NCBI GenBank assembly: GCA_022579005.1
Contig: MU401506.1
Location: forward strand, 62,001-126,000
From: Poronia punctata
Lineage: Eukaryota > Ascomycota > Sordariomycetes > Xylariales > Xylariaceae
DNA length: 64,000 nucleotides
Reading direction: 5' to 3'
The notes below the pieces were generated by a model, which worked only from the letters and a program-made list of their open reading frames with translations, did no database searches and was not told the DNA's origin. Shown here piece after piece: positions 12,601 through 24,075 of this stretch; within the stretch, counting starts at the first letter, position 1; every line of letters begins with the position of its first letter. The position numbers and the translations under genes are program-made.

Positions 12601-15600
12601 TTTCGGGTATCAACGGCCTCCAATTAACAAACCTCCAAGAGCCCTTGTCACAATTTGGTGTTGGGTGATTGTCGAATCAAACCTCAAGTATATGCATGGT
12701 GTAGTTGGAGATATCATAAGAGATATGATTCTTCATCTCCGGGTATTCTATGTGAGTAGGGCATATCATTGGGTAGTCGGCCAGCTTATCGACCAGCCTT
12801 CTTTTCCTCAAACAGATACCGGTGAATGAAAGGGTGAATCAAGGGAGAGATGGCGGCTGTTCCTGGATTCAGTATAGGTCAAATGGATTGACAGGGCAGG
12901 CTGACGGTGATAATCGGGGCAATGAAGCAAAAGTAGGGATGAAGCTTTGAGTGACAGGGCGGGTAGGTTATAAATAAGGCGTAAGGCCGGTGAATCGGTA
13001 GCCGCTGCGTCGCTCAAGTAGAACAGTAGGACAAGGTAGGACTTACATTGTAGGTAGCTACCGTAGGACTTGGGCCGACTGCCTATCTGAACCTAGCCAT
13101 GACAAGGCAGTTTTATCAAAACATACCTAATTGGCCTGTCACTCATCTTGATTGTCTGCAGGTTCTGCAACGATCTGACCAGCCTGTTGATGATGTTGCT
13201 CTCGCCTGTCCTTGTAGCGCGGCAAGATGCTATTGCTGGATTTCGCGAGGTTGACGTACCACCGTGCCTAATTGGGGTGTTGCCTAGATAGACCTGAGTG
13301 GTCCATGGCATTGCTTCGTCAGCCCATGGCCGCTTACGACACATCAAAGCGATTGAACGCTGTCTTGTTTCTAGAATGGCGGGTAGGGCGGGTAGAATGT
13401 GCTGGGAACCCCCAGAAACGACACGGATTAACATTTTATTATTAATAGTAAAAGGTGGAAGGATTACATGGCAGTAAGATAAGATAAACTTGAGGTTTGT
13501 CCGCCTTCCACTTGTACAACGTAGGGTTGGGCAGACGAAGCTGGGGTTCTGGGAGACACGAGTACGCGTAGCAGGAGAGTCTTTGGATAGAATTGGCCAA
13601 TTGCGTTGACGAATTGATGGCAACTGTCCCTGTTTTTTGTGCAGTTTGGGTTTTTACATATGCAGCAGCCTGTCCGTCCATGTACGTGTGAGTCATTCCG
13701 CGATGGCAAAGGGAATGCGAATGCAAAGCAGGCAGAAAGCCTAGAGGCGACGCAGAATAAATTGGACGCGCGGAGAATTATAGTTTAACAACCCGGCTAG
13801 TCGTTTTATAGTATAGTGTAAAGAGTAGCTTTTTCTATTTCTGGATTTATATCATAAATCATTGGTTAATATTTTGCTCCGGAAGCGTCAACTTCCTAAT
13901 CTAGATAAGCAAGGCAGGCCATTAAAAGCAAGGCAGCTACGTAATGGGGTAATGTTGCGTGTAATAATACAGCACTGCAAGTTTGGCATTTCTTTCTGAG
14001 CACAAGGGGCTTGAGTTCTTGGCATGTATATTTTTAACCCAACACGTATCGGTACCTGCCCACTTCCCTGTAGTACATCATTCCATAGACATGCCCGGGC
14101 CCGTATCATGTGTTATCGACTACAAGTCACAAGTGATACTATTGTACAAGCTTGAAAATCAAGTGTGCCACCACATTTGAAACAAGATAAGAAACCATGT
14201 GGGATTGACGCATCAAGGACTTGCAAGTAGGTAGTGAGCATCAGTGCCACGCAGAAGTTTGGTGCTATTGCTGCGAAGTTATATACCTACTGCCGATTTC
14301 TATCCCTTTCTCTCATAAACATACACATCTTTCGAGTGGGTTCTACAGTGTTACTACTGATACTTCTATCACTGAATGAAGACGCTTGTATAAATGCCGA
14401 TCTTGACGACCTAGACTTGGATGCATGAGTGAACCCAGTTGTACGTGGGTGCCAATCGATAGCGTGTCACACGCTGTACGAATGAGGGGGAGGGGTGGGT
14501 TGCATCGCGTCGTGGGTCACTGATCTTCAACTCGACCTTCAAATGCGACGCTGAACCGAACCTACGAGTAAAGCAAGCCGACATTCGAGCATTACGAGCA
14601 GCAGCTCCAAGTCACCACCCCATTATCAAGCATGGTAGGCCAAGACAGATTCAACTTTTTTGATGAATAGCTTCGTCGTCACTGTCGGCAAATACCTATC
14701 CATTACCTTTTCTATCGCTCTTTAACTTTCGTACTTTAGTCAGCAATTGGAACAGAATCGAAAGGATGAGGGGGTTAATACCTACTAAGCCACCCGATGG
14801 ATCCGATCCCGTCAGTTTACGACAGACGGGAATTGACACTCCCGTTAAAGCCATCGAGTACTTACATATCTATTGCCTTGATACGATGCACCCGATATGA
14901 CCGAGAGGTCAAATGTCCGCGATCCGGGTCTATTGTTCCGATCTGTCTCGGGTCTCCTGTATCTCTTTGATTTTGGGCAATGCGGCTAGGCCAGCATTGC
15001 CAGACATCCTCTTTGCAGATTGGTTGCATTCTACCAACCACGTTTTCTTCAGTGTCCAAGCGTTGTTGACGATTTGTTTCCTAAAATTGGGTGTCTATGG
15101 ACCATATCCAAGGTAGGTACCCGATCATGGTACGCCGCATAGGCACATGAATGTTGGGTAGACAAGATTTACCTTGTTCTATGCGGCCTCATAGGCAGTG
15201 AATACTTACTCTGCACGCATAATCGTACGGCTCCGGCTCAGTCGATTCTTACCTATATTCCAAGGAGCCATTCAGGCTTGGGTCAGTCATTATCGTGTCC
15301 GTCCCAGGGCTATACTTCTCTTCTGCTGTCTTCAGAATTTTTCGGAAGAACAGCCAATTGAAATGTCATGTATTTACTTTTACTGCTGTCGAGGCACTTC
15401 AGATCGTTTGTAGCTTTGCGGCGCTCCACGCGATCTGCAACCTGCACCGGCAACGGAAAGAACCTTAATTGATCGATTAATCTGCACACACAGAGTCCCT
15501 ACATAGAGGCGATGGCTTCCGAGATCTTGTACGACGACCTAACTGAGCCCCCTCCATATATACTATTAGGTTACCACGAACGATTTGCCCCGTGGTCCTT

Positions 15601-17698
15601 CTTATATCCAATCTAGTTCCTACATCAAGGCGACGATGTGCAGTCGCTATAACTATAGCACGTCCAGCTTGCAAGCTCCCGTGTCTTTACACTTGTCCCA
15701 CACCACCTCGAGACTACCCGTTTGATCACGCCCCTCGAATCAAGGCGGTCACTTGACCTACACCACCCTTGCCTCTAGAGGAGGGTGATACGCGGTAAGA
15801 CAAGTCAGGCGTACCAATACAATCTTGGAAAGGGGTGGTGGTGTCAATGTGCAAACCCACTTTCACATGCCCCTCCCCTCCCCGACCACGATAGCTTAAC
15901 GTATCTACAATAGTTAGCAATCCGCTTTTAGGCGCTACGAGGGGTCAAGATGGGCTTCAATCACCCATCTCTGTCCCGCAATTCAATTGATGAATACGAA
16001 ACAACGGTCAGGTTGTGGATATTGCTTTTACGAATTAGAAACCCAATACCCCTCAATCCCCCTCAATTCTCGTTCGATTCACATCAAAGTAGGAAGATAT
16101 TGGACCTAACGATGCAGCTGTTGGAACTTGGAGGGGTTTTTATCTACCCCTCCTCTCCACTGAAGTCGGCACGTTGTCGTCATTGGTCAATGTGTCAGGT
16201 CGCAACTCTCCCTCTAATCTTGGGATTTTCATTACGATGATCTTTCCCGTGAGTGACTATCGATACGCGGTTGCTTCCTAGTCTGGATTAACCTACTCGT
16301 TGGTACCTCTGTAAAGTACTTACAAGGTCCCCTTTACCATTCAGGTGTGCCGATTGGATGTAAACGTACACCGGCACTGCAAGTCTCTTCGTCGCATTGG
16401 AATTGTCGCATTGGAAGTGCGATTACGTTGTACTCAGTATGGGGATGAGGTATATATGCCTTAGGCCAAAATTCAGGTTTGTTTAGTTTAAACTTAATGA
16501 TGCCCAAGCAGAGTCCCTCCTCTTCAACAAAGAAAGATTTCAGCTCCTCCTTTCCCCTTCCGATCTCCGGGGGTCAATAATAATTCCTCAAGAAAGGGTC
16601 GAACGGTGACCGGTTTGTTGTACCCCTTCTTTGCTGCTTTGTGTTGAAGATGGGTAACTCCCCCCCCGCCTCTGCCCCCCGCATAGAATGACTTGGGTAA
16701 TTTTCAGCTAGACTAGGTGACTAGATAGTACCCCTAAATTTCGGACCGGGTGATCCATGTTGCCAAGAATTCCTACTGCGGATTCTAGATAGACGACAAC
16801 ACTAAAAGATGTCCAAAACCTCCCTTCTGTGCCCCCCTTTGACATCAATTCGCATCCATCCTTCGTCGCGTGATTGTTCAGCTTACCGCCTGTCACGATG
16901 GAAGATCACACATTGACAAATCTCCTTGCACTTTCCCCAAGCCGCCATGGATCCGTTTAACCTAGCGTCATGCCGAAATGTTCTCTGTACGGCACACCGT
17001 AAGTTGGCGATATCTGGGGAATACCTGATAGGATCGAGTTCACCGCATCCCAACCAACAGGAAATAACCATCCCCCGGGGACCGTTGATAAAAAAAAGTC
17101 CCAGCAGTTCGGCTCAAGGCAACAGCACTAGACCTAATGCGATTTCCCGACCGAAAATATTCCTGTTGGTTTGGCAGGCAGTCAGTCTACAGGTTGAAAA
17201 GAATGAATACCTACCTAGCTACCTAGTTGGATGGGAAGAAATCTGATTTTGGAAAGTATTGGCAACCAACAGCTTGGTAATGCTAACCGCAAGGCGTGCT
17301 GAATACCTCTTTCAGCCATGGTGAGCAAGAGAGAAAATGATCAATTTCTCAATGCTTATTCGCAGCTGAGTATGCATGTAAGCAAACCTTTTGATCGCGT
17401 TGTCTTACCATGATGGGTGAGATATGATGGGATTGCGCCTCGCATTATTTTCCGTTGAATGTTTTTATGTAAAACCCGCTTCATATATTAATCGTCCGTT
17501 TTTCTTCCATCTATCGTTCAAATCCGCTCCTTCTAGAAAGAATATCGTAGGTGTAAAAAAAAAACACCCGGCTATGAGAATCAATGTCTAACTCATGTTG
17601 TGCCGTAGGAGGCTCGAAATCGATCTGTGGCGTCTACCGCAGTTGATCACCAGTGAGAGAGTAGAAGACAAGACAAGGAGTAGGCTCAAAAAAAGAAA
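9664..17698. other. 8 kb gene-free region between divergent genes
   Basis: No ORF here has a recognisable domain. The longest (13093-13623, minus strand, 176 codons) has no hydrophobic core or motif pattern that would support it. The region carries GTAGGTA-type words, a CAGCACAGCACA repeat near 11600-11625, one TACGAGTA (14563), a moderately AT-rich stretch at about 13780-13870, and many pyrimidine-rich CCCCTC words between 15720 and 16680. It lies between the divergently transcribed SWIRM and Nudix genes. I did not find tRNA-like or 5S-like sequence. Confidence 0.5.
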
Positions 17699-18244
17699 AT
17701 GGCAGAGAGCCGTTGGAAAAGCACGCTCTACGCCTCCGATCAATTCGTCGAAGCCTGCGGAGCCATAGTCTTCGACATCTCATCATCGACCGGCTCGAAA
17801 AAAGTCTGTCTCCTCTACCACGCGGGAGAAAACGAATGGCTTCTCCCCAAGGGCCGGAGGAATTGCAACGAGAGTCGACAAGCGGCCGTGGTGCGAGAGG
17901 TACGGGAAGAGACCGGATACGAAATCAAGCTCCGTCCGTTAACTCTCGTCACGCGCGCGCCGGCCGAGACAGAGGCGGCAGATGTCGTTGATGCGCCTCG
18001 GGTTTATGATAATCTGACGGAACCTTTTATGCTCGATGTTCGTGATCTGGGGAAGGATAAGGGCGTGAAGCTTGTCTGGTGGTTCATTGCTGAGAGGGAA
18101 CCTGATGGGATGGTGGGGGAGGGGGAGGCGCAGTTTAAGGCTACGTTTGTCAAGATTGATTGCGCGGTTGAGAGGTTGACCTTTCAGAAGGATCGTGATG
18201 TTATGAGGCGTGCGATAGAGCTTATGGAGGAGCAGGGAACTTGA
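17699..18244 (+). CDS. Nudix hydrolase
   Basis: A single exon of 181 residues. A perfect Nudix box runs from Gly52 to Tyr74: G, five residues, Glu58, seven residues, then REVREETGY, matching GX5EX7REUXEEXGU. The glutamates in REVREE are the usual metal ligands. The core is preceded by the strand CGAIVFDI and the LLPKGRR segment typical of the fold. Nudix enzymes hydrolyse nucleoside diphosphates linked to another group; the WLLPKGRR context and size resemble diphosphoinositol-polyphosphate or Ap6A-type hydrolases, but substrate cannot be assigned from sequence alone. There is no signal peptide or membrane segment, so it is probably cytosolic or nuclear. It is convergent with the next gene, and the start is the first ATG after an A-rich leader. 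Confidence 0.93.
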   Translation: MAESRWKSTLYASDQFVEACGAIVFDISSSTGSKKVCLLYHAGENEWLLPKGRRNCNESRQAAVVREVREETGYEIKLRPLTLVTRAPAETEAADVVDAPRVYDNLTEPFMLDVRDLGKDKGVKLVWWFIAEREPDGMVGEGEAQFKATFVKIDCAVERLTFQKDRDVMRRAIELMEEQGT

Positions 18245-18828
18245 AAAGGACTGATTGGGGGTTCGAGCAGGGACCGGTAGACGCCAGCATGAACCGGCGA
18301 CATCGAGATATGTAGAGTGTCTCGACACTGAACTTCGACAATTCTTCTGCAATCTTCGATAAAACGTTAGACGGACGGTGTAAGGTCTGAAGAAACGAAA
18401 CTCGGCATGTTATTAGTCTTTCTTCAGAGGACATGCCTTAGAGAAGCAAAGGCCAGAATACCTACCGCGAGAGGGCATGTAGTATGCATAATATTTCCTA
18501 AAGTGTAAGCTATGACTAGAATCTGCACATAATGGGCAACACATATATTTTGATCCGTGGTCTAGGAATAGGGGGCACACTGTGCCTTGATTCGAACCGG
18601 CTCGAGAAATAGTTCGCTCATGTTTAGTAGACGACGGACTTTGGAAAAGGGGCTGACTTGTCCTGCTTTACTGACTATAACTTATAAATCCCCCAAAGCT
18701 TCAAATATATTGGACATTGGACTTGCAAATATCGCCCCCGGACACGTCGTGTGAAGAAAGAGAAAGACTGACCAAAACAACCAAACTCCAAGCTCAGTGA
18801 TATCACCATCTTCCCTCTAGACTTCTTC
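18245..18828. other. intergenic region between convergent genes
   Basis: 3' flanks of the Nudix and phosphodiesterase genes. No gene or RNA was recognised in it. Confidence 0.55.
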
Positions 18829-19977
18829 CTAACTTTTCGCCTCCTCCTCCTCCTCCCCCTTCCGCAAAACAATCTCAGCAAAAACCCCCAAATGATCCGT
18901 AATCCAACCCTTCTCAAACCCCAAGTTTCGTATCTCCTCCTTTTCCCTCTCATCCTCAACCTCGACCCCTTCACCAAACCTCTCAAACCTCTCCACATCA
19001 ACACCATCACCACAATAAAAAACCTTATCCATCCTCGAACACCCAAACCTATTCCTCAAATCCGTAGCAGCCTGCTGTCCCCACGTATATCCCTCCTCAC
19101 AATCCTCCTTCCCCCCAAGATCAAGAAACGCATCCCTCAGCCCGTTTTCGACATGTAGCGTCCTATCAAAAGGTTGTATAGCATTAAAATCCCCCGCCAC
19201 CACCGCCGCCGCCCCTTCCACATCCCCATCCCCATCCCCATTCCCATTCCCGTCTTTCATAAACCTGGCAATCAACTCCATCTGCGCCGGTCGAAAAGGA
19301 GGATCTATGGCCAGAGATTCCAAATGCGCATTAACCAACCTCACCACCTTTCCCTTTTCTTTACCTTGCACCGGAACAATCACATCAACAAAAAGCCCAT
19401 CCCTCTCCATCCCCGTCTTATCAAAATGTACTCTAAAAACCCCTCCCCCTCCCCCTCCCCCTCCTCCTCCTCCCATATTCCCATCCAACCTCTTATCAAC
19501 CAGCGTCGTAGTCCCATAATATCCCGACCCCCAATTCCTGTCATCGACATCCGTCCTCCTAAACCCATCCCTAACCCACCCCTCTTCCCCGATGACATCC
19601 AAATCACTCTGTAAACATTCCTGGAAAAACACCACCACGGCCGTAGAAGAAGAAGAAGGGAGTAAAGAAGAGATGTGGTGGTCGTGGAGATGTCCAAGAG
19701 CGCTCTTCATTCGGGATGTAGGGAAGGGGAGCATGAAGTCTATGTTCCAGGAGAAGAGGGCTATTCGATCAATCCCAACTTTCGTTGTTGTTGTTGTTGT
19801 TGTTGTGGGTGATGTGGTTGTGGTTGTGATTGTGGTTGATTCTTTCCATGACGATGATTTTGCGTCGAATTCGTAAATCGCCTGTGGATATGCCTCGTCC
19901 ACTGTCCATGGTACGAGATCCAATGGTTTGCGCTGCTCTTCCGCTCGTTTGATTGCGTTTTGGAGGATTTGGTCCAT
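18829..19977 (-). CDS. endonuclease/exonuclease/phosphatase family protein, TDP2-like
   Basis: A single exon of 382 residues. The ordered EEP motifs are present: SWNID (76-80), QE with Glu120, NAHLES (216-221), GDFNA (262-266), Asp317 in RMDKV, and ITDHLG (359-364). The SWNID start and HLES motif resemble tyrosyl-DNA phosphodiesterase 2 more than sphingomyelinases, so a DNA-repair or phosphodiesterase role is likely but inferred. Low-complexity insertions are unusual: a Thr tract at about 48-65 encoded by a trinucleotide repeat, an 11-Gly run at 169-179 on the loop before VFRVHFD, and an alternating GNGNGDGDGD stretch at 243-252. They fall between motifs, so the fold may tolerate them. The C-terminus is very acidic (GEEEEEAKS). 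Confidence 0.87.
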   Translation of the reverse strand: MDQILQNAIKRAEEQRKPLDLVPWTVDEAYPQAIYEFDAKSSSWKESTTITTTTTSPTTTTTTTTKVGIDRIALFSWNIDFMLPFPTSRMKSALGHLHDHHISSLLPSSSSTAVVVFFQECLQSDLDVIGEEGWVRDGFRRTDVDDRNWGSGYYGTTTLVDKRLDGNMGGGGGGGGGGGVFRVHFDKTGMERDGLFVDVIVPVQGKEKGKVVRLVNAHLESLAIDPPFRPAQMELIARFMKDGNGNGDGDGDVEGAAAVVAGDFNAIQPFDRTLHVENGLRDAFLDLGGKEDCEEGYTWGQQAATDLRNRFGCSRMDKVFYCGDGVDVERFERFGEGVEVEDEREKEEIRNLGFEKGWITDHLGVFAEIVLRKGEEEEEAKS

Positions 19978-20744
19978 TTTTCTTTCTTTTTTCTTCTTTT
20001 TTTTCTTTCGTGCGAGTCAAGTTACCTACCTACCTTACCTACCTCATTAGTTGAGTTGAGTTGAGTTGATTTGATTTGATTCAAGAAAGATAGACCTGGT
20101 GAGAATAGGTAGTTGGAAGGGAAATAATATGAAAAGTTTAAGAATACCTTTATATATCTAATGCGTTTATCACTACGATACGCGTAGGGCTCGAGCCGTA
20201 GATGTCCGTCTCAAGTGCGTTGTTGACGTGGTGAGGTGAGATGAGGTGAGATGAGATGAGGGGACGGTAACGATTGAGGGGGCGATTTATTAGTCACCAA
20301 CGGAATACCTATGTCGGTATATCGTTGTCGTTCTGGCTCTCAATTTCAAAACGTGGCGTCAATCTTAGCTAATTACCTACTTAGACAATGTATCGTTCAG
20401 GAGTTAGTACAGTTGAGCACTAGTTTCGAATGATTTGAGATTTTATCAATCCTGGCCTGGTTGCACACCCAGGTTTTGGAGTTGGGAGCGGCTAATTTAC
20501 GAGTAGGGACTTGGGGATAATTAATCCTGGGGTATCTTCTACATTTTTTTTTCAGGCCTCGTTACAATAAACGCCTATACCTAGAGCCGAATAGGGGAGG
20601 CTATAGTAATTTTATATATGATACAATATCGAGCTGTTCCGCCAATTAATACCCTAAAACTGTACTCGAAAGAACAACCCTATGCGGCCATGTTTGCCAA
20701 CAAGAAAGCAACAGTAACCTAAAAATCATAATCATCATGAGACC
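19978..20744. other. gene-free region with short tandem repeats
   Basis: Contains pyrimidine-rich sequence just upstream of the phosphodiesterase start, TACCTACC words (about 20020-20045), a GAGTT-type tandem repeat (about 20050-20085), and imperfect GAGGTGAGAT repeats (about 20230-20262). One TACGAGTA occurs at 20498. No gene is seen. Confidence 0.55.
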
Positions 20745-21914
20745 TTAGGCGCTCGTGCTAAAGTAGTAATTCTCCCATAGGTACTCGTAGTCTTCCATGA
20801 TACCGGATATCAGACTAGGCATGCGCCGACGCACACCGGTTACGAGACCCTTGGTGAAATTTTCGTAAAACGCACCCCTCATTGTCCACCAGCCGGCAGC
20901 CCAGTATCTCTTGGCCCATTCTTCCTGTTCTAGTGAGGTACTGCGTAAGCCCCGGTCGCGTAGCTGGCGCGCCGCGTACTCGATACTGAACCCAATCGCC
21001 CATGGCGTCCATGACTTCTTGTCTTTGCTTTGGGACAGAGCCACCGCATAAAATAACGGCGACAGTATATATAATAGCTCGGCCGCTTGTCCGGAGCCCG
21101 AGAGTGTGTTGAGGAGTTTAGCCGCTGGTTTGATGTCGTCGGCTGTTAGGACTCGGCCGAGGAGGTACGAGCTAACATCGCCGGGGTTGGGCAAGCTAGG
21201 CAAACTTGATTTCGTCCGTGGCATTGTCCATTCCTTTTCGTGGCCTGCCTTGGCTGACCCATTCAAATCTTCTGGTGTCGTTTCTTCTCCCATCAACTCC
21301 TTCAACGTCTCCTCATCCGATTGATCGTCATCGGTCGGTATCGGCTCCCGCTCGGGAAGTGGCGGGGTAACAAGCGATCTCGAGCTTGTTATCCGCATTA
21401 AGAGGAGGCGACATATGGCCTTGAGCGACTCTAGTGCAATAACAACGCGCCAACGTATCTTTTCGCCTCTTCTCTTCGCACTCATCTCCCAGAGCAGCTC
21501 CGTATACTGTATAATCTGCAGCAAGAGTGCCGTCCTGCGATATAGCTTACTCTTCGCTGTCCAGAACCTTGTATAGCGAGCATGGGGACTCGGTATTCTG
21601 GGTGATAACGACGGTATCTTATTTAAGGCCCCACGGAGGACCGCATCGTGGTATAAAGTAAGGAGTTGGACGGCAGAGTGGACCGTCTCGGAGGCAATTT
21701 CGGCATCGCGGAAGCGTCCGGGGATTATGTAGGTCAGAGACCTTAATGCGCTCTCAATCTGTGATACCTGGTGGGCGTTCTTTGTGATGAAGTCGCTGTA
21801 CATCTGTAGCCACGTAGGTGGCATGGACACGAGGGCTTTAATCGGATTTTTCGACGTTGTCGGGCGCGAAGCGCTCGGCGCCCTCTTGCGCAAAGAATCG
21901 GGCGGCAATGACAT
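20745..21914 (-). CDS. peroxin Pex16, peroxisomal membrane biogenesis protein
   Basis: A single exon of 389 residues, the usual size of fungal Pex16. The N-terminal region after a short basic leader (WLQMYSDFITKNAHQVSQIESALRSLTYIIPGRFRDAEIASE) and the C-terminal segment (YYAARQLRDRG-like followed by KRYWAAGWWTMRGAFYE) match the Pex16 family. Pex16 is an integral peroxisomal/ER membrane protein that helps recruit Pex3 and deliver membrane proteins to peroxisomes; in filamentous fungi it also affects Woronin bodies. A hydrophilic acidic segment (about 190-235, with TDDDQSDEETLKEL) separates the two hydrophobic halves. The reading frame is intact and no splice site is needed. Confidence 0.93.
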   Translation of the reverse strand: MSLPPDSLRKRAPSASRPTTSKNPIKALVSMPPTWLQMYSDFITKNAHQVSQIESALRSLTYIIPGRFRDAEIASETVHSAVQLLTLYHDAVLRGALNKIPSLSPRIPSPHARYTRFWTAKSKLYRRTALLLQIIQYTELLWEMSAKRRGEKIRWRVVIALESLKAICRLLLMRITSSRSLVTPPLPEREPIPTDDDQSDEETLKELMGEETTPEDLNGSAKAGHEKEWTMPRTKSSLPSLPNPGDVSSYLLGRVLTADDIKPAAKLLNTLSGSGQAAELLYILSPLFYAVALSQSKDKKSWTPWAIGFSIEYAARQLRDRGLRSTSLEQEEWAKRYWAAGWWTMRGAFYENFTKGLVTGVRRRMPSLISGIMEDYEYLWENYYFSTSA

Positions 21915-22695
21915 GAGCGGTTTTTAAAACATCCACTCGGCCTTATAATACAATTCGAAAGGAACAAAAAATACAAAGAAAAGATGGTGGAGAAACAGAA
22001 GGAGGGTATTAGGTACTGCCGAGTAAGATGGGCGCCGGATGTGAATCACGGCAAGGGCTTGTTGTGAGGTTGTGCTGAGAATGGAACAGGTAATCTGGGG
22101 AAGGTTCGCGTCATTGACACCTGAACTAATAACAGTAAGTACCTCGGCCCAGCGTTCTCTGCTAGTACTAGATTGATTTTCAGAAGGAACCGCTCGGTGA
22201 ACTGCCATTGACACGACCTACCCTAGAATTCGTGTACATGGGCGCTTGGGCCACTAGAGGACATACCCATCTGCGTGTCCTTTGGAAGCCTCGCAATTGC
22301 AACTTGCAACAACGTTGCGAACTGCCGAATCATTTAACATATCAGATACTCAAGTTTGGGCTATCTATCTAGCTGTACTAAATAGACTCGGGTGACTTTG
22401 TTCATATCAAGTCACCAGTTTCAAGATCATTCATCTGACGTGGATATCAACTTGGTCATTATTCGCCTATATCTTCAAATGCCTACACGAGTACATAGGC
22501 TACCTATATCGCGTTCGGGATATAGTCCAATGGCTTGTCCAAAAGCCCCCTTTCATCTTCAATTGATTAAATCCTTCATTCATACATTTCTAAGAGTGTC
22601 CATAATACAGAGGTCATGGGTAAAGTAGTTGCAAGACGCACTTGTGCTACCTGAAGTAGGTACGAGTAGGTACTACGAGTAGGTACTTAGTCAAC
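21915..22695. other. intergenic region, Pex16 promoter and P450 3' flank
   Basis: No gene recognised. Two TACGAGTA copies sit 13 bases apart at 22661 and 22674, just after the P450 stop, inside a GTAGGTACGAGTAGGTA context. Confidence 0.55.
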
Positions 22696-24075
22696 TCAAA
22701 CTGCCCTGGGCTTAACCTTGGCATAAAAGTCGATAGGCCGGACATTAAACCAGCCATCCTGTACAAGGTTGTAATCCGGATCGGCAGTCTCAAAGTCTAC
22801 CTCCCTGATCATCATAGCTAGGGCGACCATGGAGAATTGTTCTGCCCAGTGCTTTCCGATACATTCTCTCTTGCCGTTTCCGAACCACTTCTTCACACCG
22901 GAAGGTAAGTTATCGAATGAATCGCCCATCATACGCTCGGGCTTAAAGGCCAAGGGATCTTCGAATACAGCCGGGTCACGGTTGACGCCGGCAAGGACGA
23001 GGATGACGGCTTGGTTATGGGCGATCTGGTACTTTCCTCCGCCCAAGAGCACGGGGCTCTTGTCGCCTTCCTTGGGGATGGGTTCGATGTTGAAGCCCGG
23101 AGCGGGATTGGACAGACGGAGAGACTCGCGCATTACACCCTCGACGTATTTGAGCTGGGACAGATGCTCGTATCTGAATTCGCCATCGCCAATGACGGCG
23201 TCCAGCTCCGCCCGGGCCTTGGCCACGACTTCCGGGTTCTGAAGCAGTAAGAGGATGGTCGAGGTCAGTAGACAGGGGGCAGTGCTGCTGCCGATGGGCA
23301 TGCTGATGATCTCGTCAATGACCTGCGAGTCGGTCAACGACTTTCCGGTCTCGGGGTCCGAGCCTGCCAAGAGCGCGTTGAGAACATCCTGTCGGTCGGT
23401 AGGGTTGTCTTTGCGATATTGCACCAGCTCTGCGCCGTAGTTCCGCATCGTCTTGATGGAAGACTTCCACTTGCTACCATGGATCAACGAGTTGAGGAAT
23501 CCCGGTCGCGTAGGACGTTTCATCGCCTCGGATGTCGAGTCTTCCATGGCTTGAATCACGGGGTGTTCCTTGCCGCTCAGATTATCGAGTTTCTTTCCGA
23601 AAAGCGTCAACGTGGTAGCCTCGAGGTTGAGCCGGTTTAAACCATCGAGGGGAGCGATCTTGTTATTATCCCCGAGCCCCTTCCATATCTCCAATAGTTC
23701 GGCGGTACAGTCCCTCATCTCTGTGAAGCTATCAGACGACAGTGCCGTCGGGGATAATCTTGGGGCAATGATCCGATGTGCGATTCCCCACATGGCCTCG
23801 TCGTCGTACGCCGTGAAAAGAGCATCGTGCACGGCATCTCGGATCTCGACGATGGGACCTCCGACGAACTTCCGGAATCGCTTCTCATCGCACAGCTCTT
23901 CCGCCAGTGCCGCGCTTGCTGCGAAGACAATTGTCTTTCCCAAGACTTTGATCTGCACAATCTCTCCGTACTTGTCGGTCAACTTTTTCAAAGACCACCA
24001 TGTGTTGCTAGGATCTACATCTTTGATGTTGCCCAGAAGAGGCAATCCCGGGGGTTGAGGAATGGGTTGAGACAT
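22696..24075 (-). CDS. cytochrome P450, soluble CYP505-like heme domain without reductase
   Basis: A single exon of 459 residues. Heme loop FGNGKRECIG (398-407, Cys405), ExxR (Glu317-Arg320), and KPERM (378-382) are all present, and the C-helix WGIAHR lies at 96-101. The protein starts at IPQPPGLPLLGNI with no membrane anchor, and the KRFRKF and HDALFTAYDDE segments resemble the heme domain of fungal P450foxy (CYP505). It ends at the point where CYP505 proteins continue into their reductase, and no flavin-domain ORF follows. The I-helix reads SMPIGSSTAPC (258-268): the Thr is kept but the acidic residue before it (normally Asp/Glu) is Ser. That is unusual for a monooxygenase and suggests altered oxygen activation or peroxygenase/isomerase-type chemistry. 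It would need an external redox partner if a monooxygenase. Confidence 0.9.
   Translation of the reverse strand: MSQPIPQPPGLPLLGNIKDVDPSNTWWSLKKLTDKYGEIVQIKVLGKTIVFAASAALAEELCDEKRFRKFVGGPIVEIRDAVHDALFTAYDDEAMWGIAHRIIAPRLSPTALSSDSFTEMRDCTAELLEIWKGLGDNNKIAPLDGLNRLNLEATTLTLFGKKLDNLSGKEHPVIQAMEDSTSEAMKRPTRPGFLNSLIHGSKWKSSIKTMRNYGAELVQYRKDNPTDRQDVLNALLAGSDPETGKSLTDSQVIDEIISMPIGSSTAPCLLTSTILLLLQNPEVVAKARAELDAVIGDGEFRYEHLSQLKYVEGVMRESLRLSNPAPGFNIEPIPKEGDKSPVLLGGGKYQIAHNQAVILVLAGVNRDPAVFEDPLAFKPERMMGDSFDNLPSGVKKWFGNGKRECIGKHWAEQFSMVALAMMIREVDFETADPDYNLVQDGWFNVRPIDFYAKVKPRAV

Noticed and set aside
13093..13623. 176-codon ORF on the minus strand in the 8 kb gene-free region
   Set aside because: No recognisable domain, no hydrophobic core pattern and unremarkable codon use; similar ORFs arise by chance in a stretch this long.
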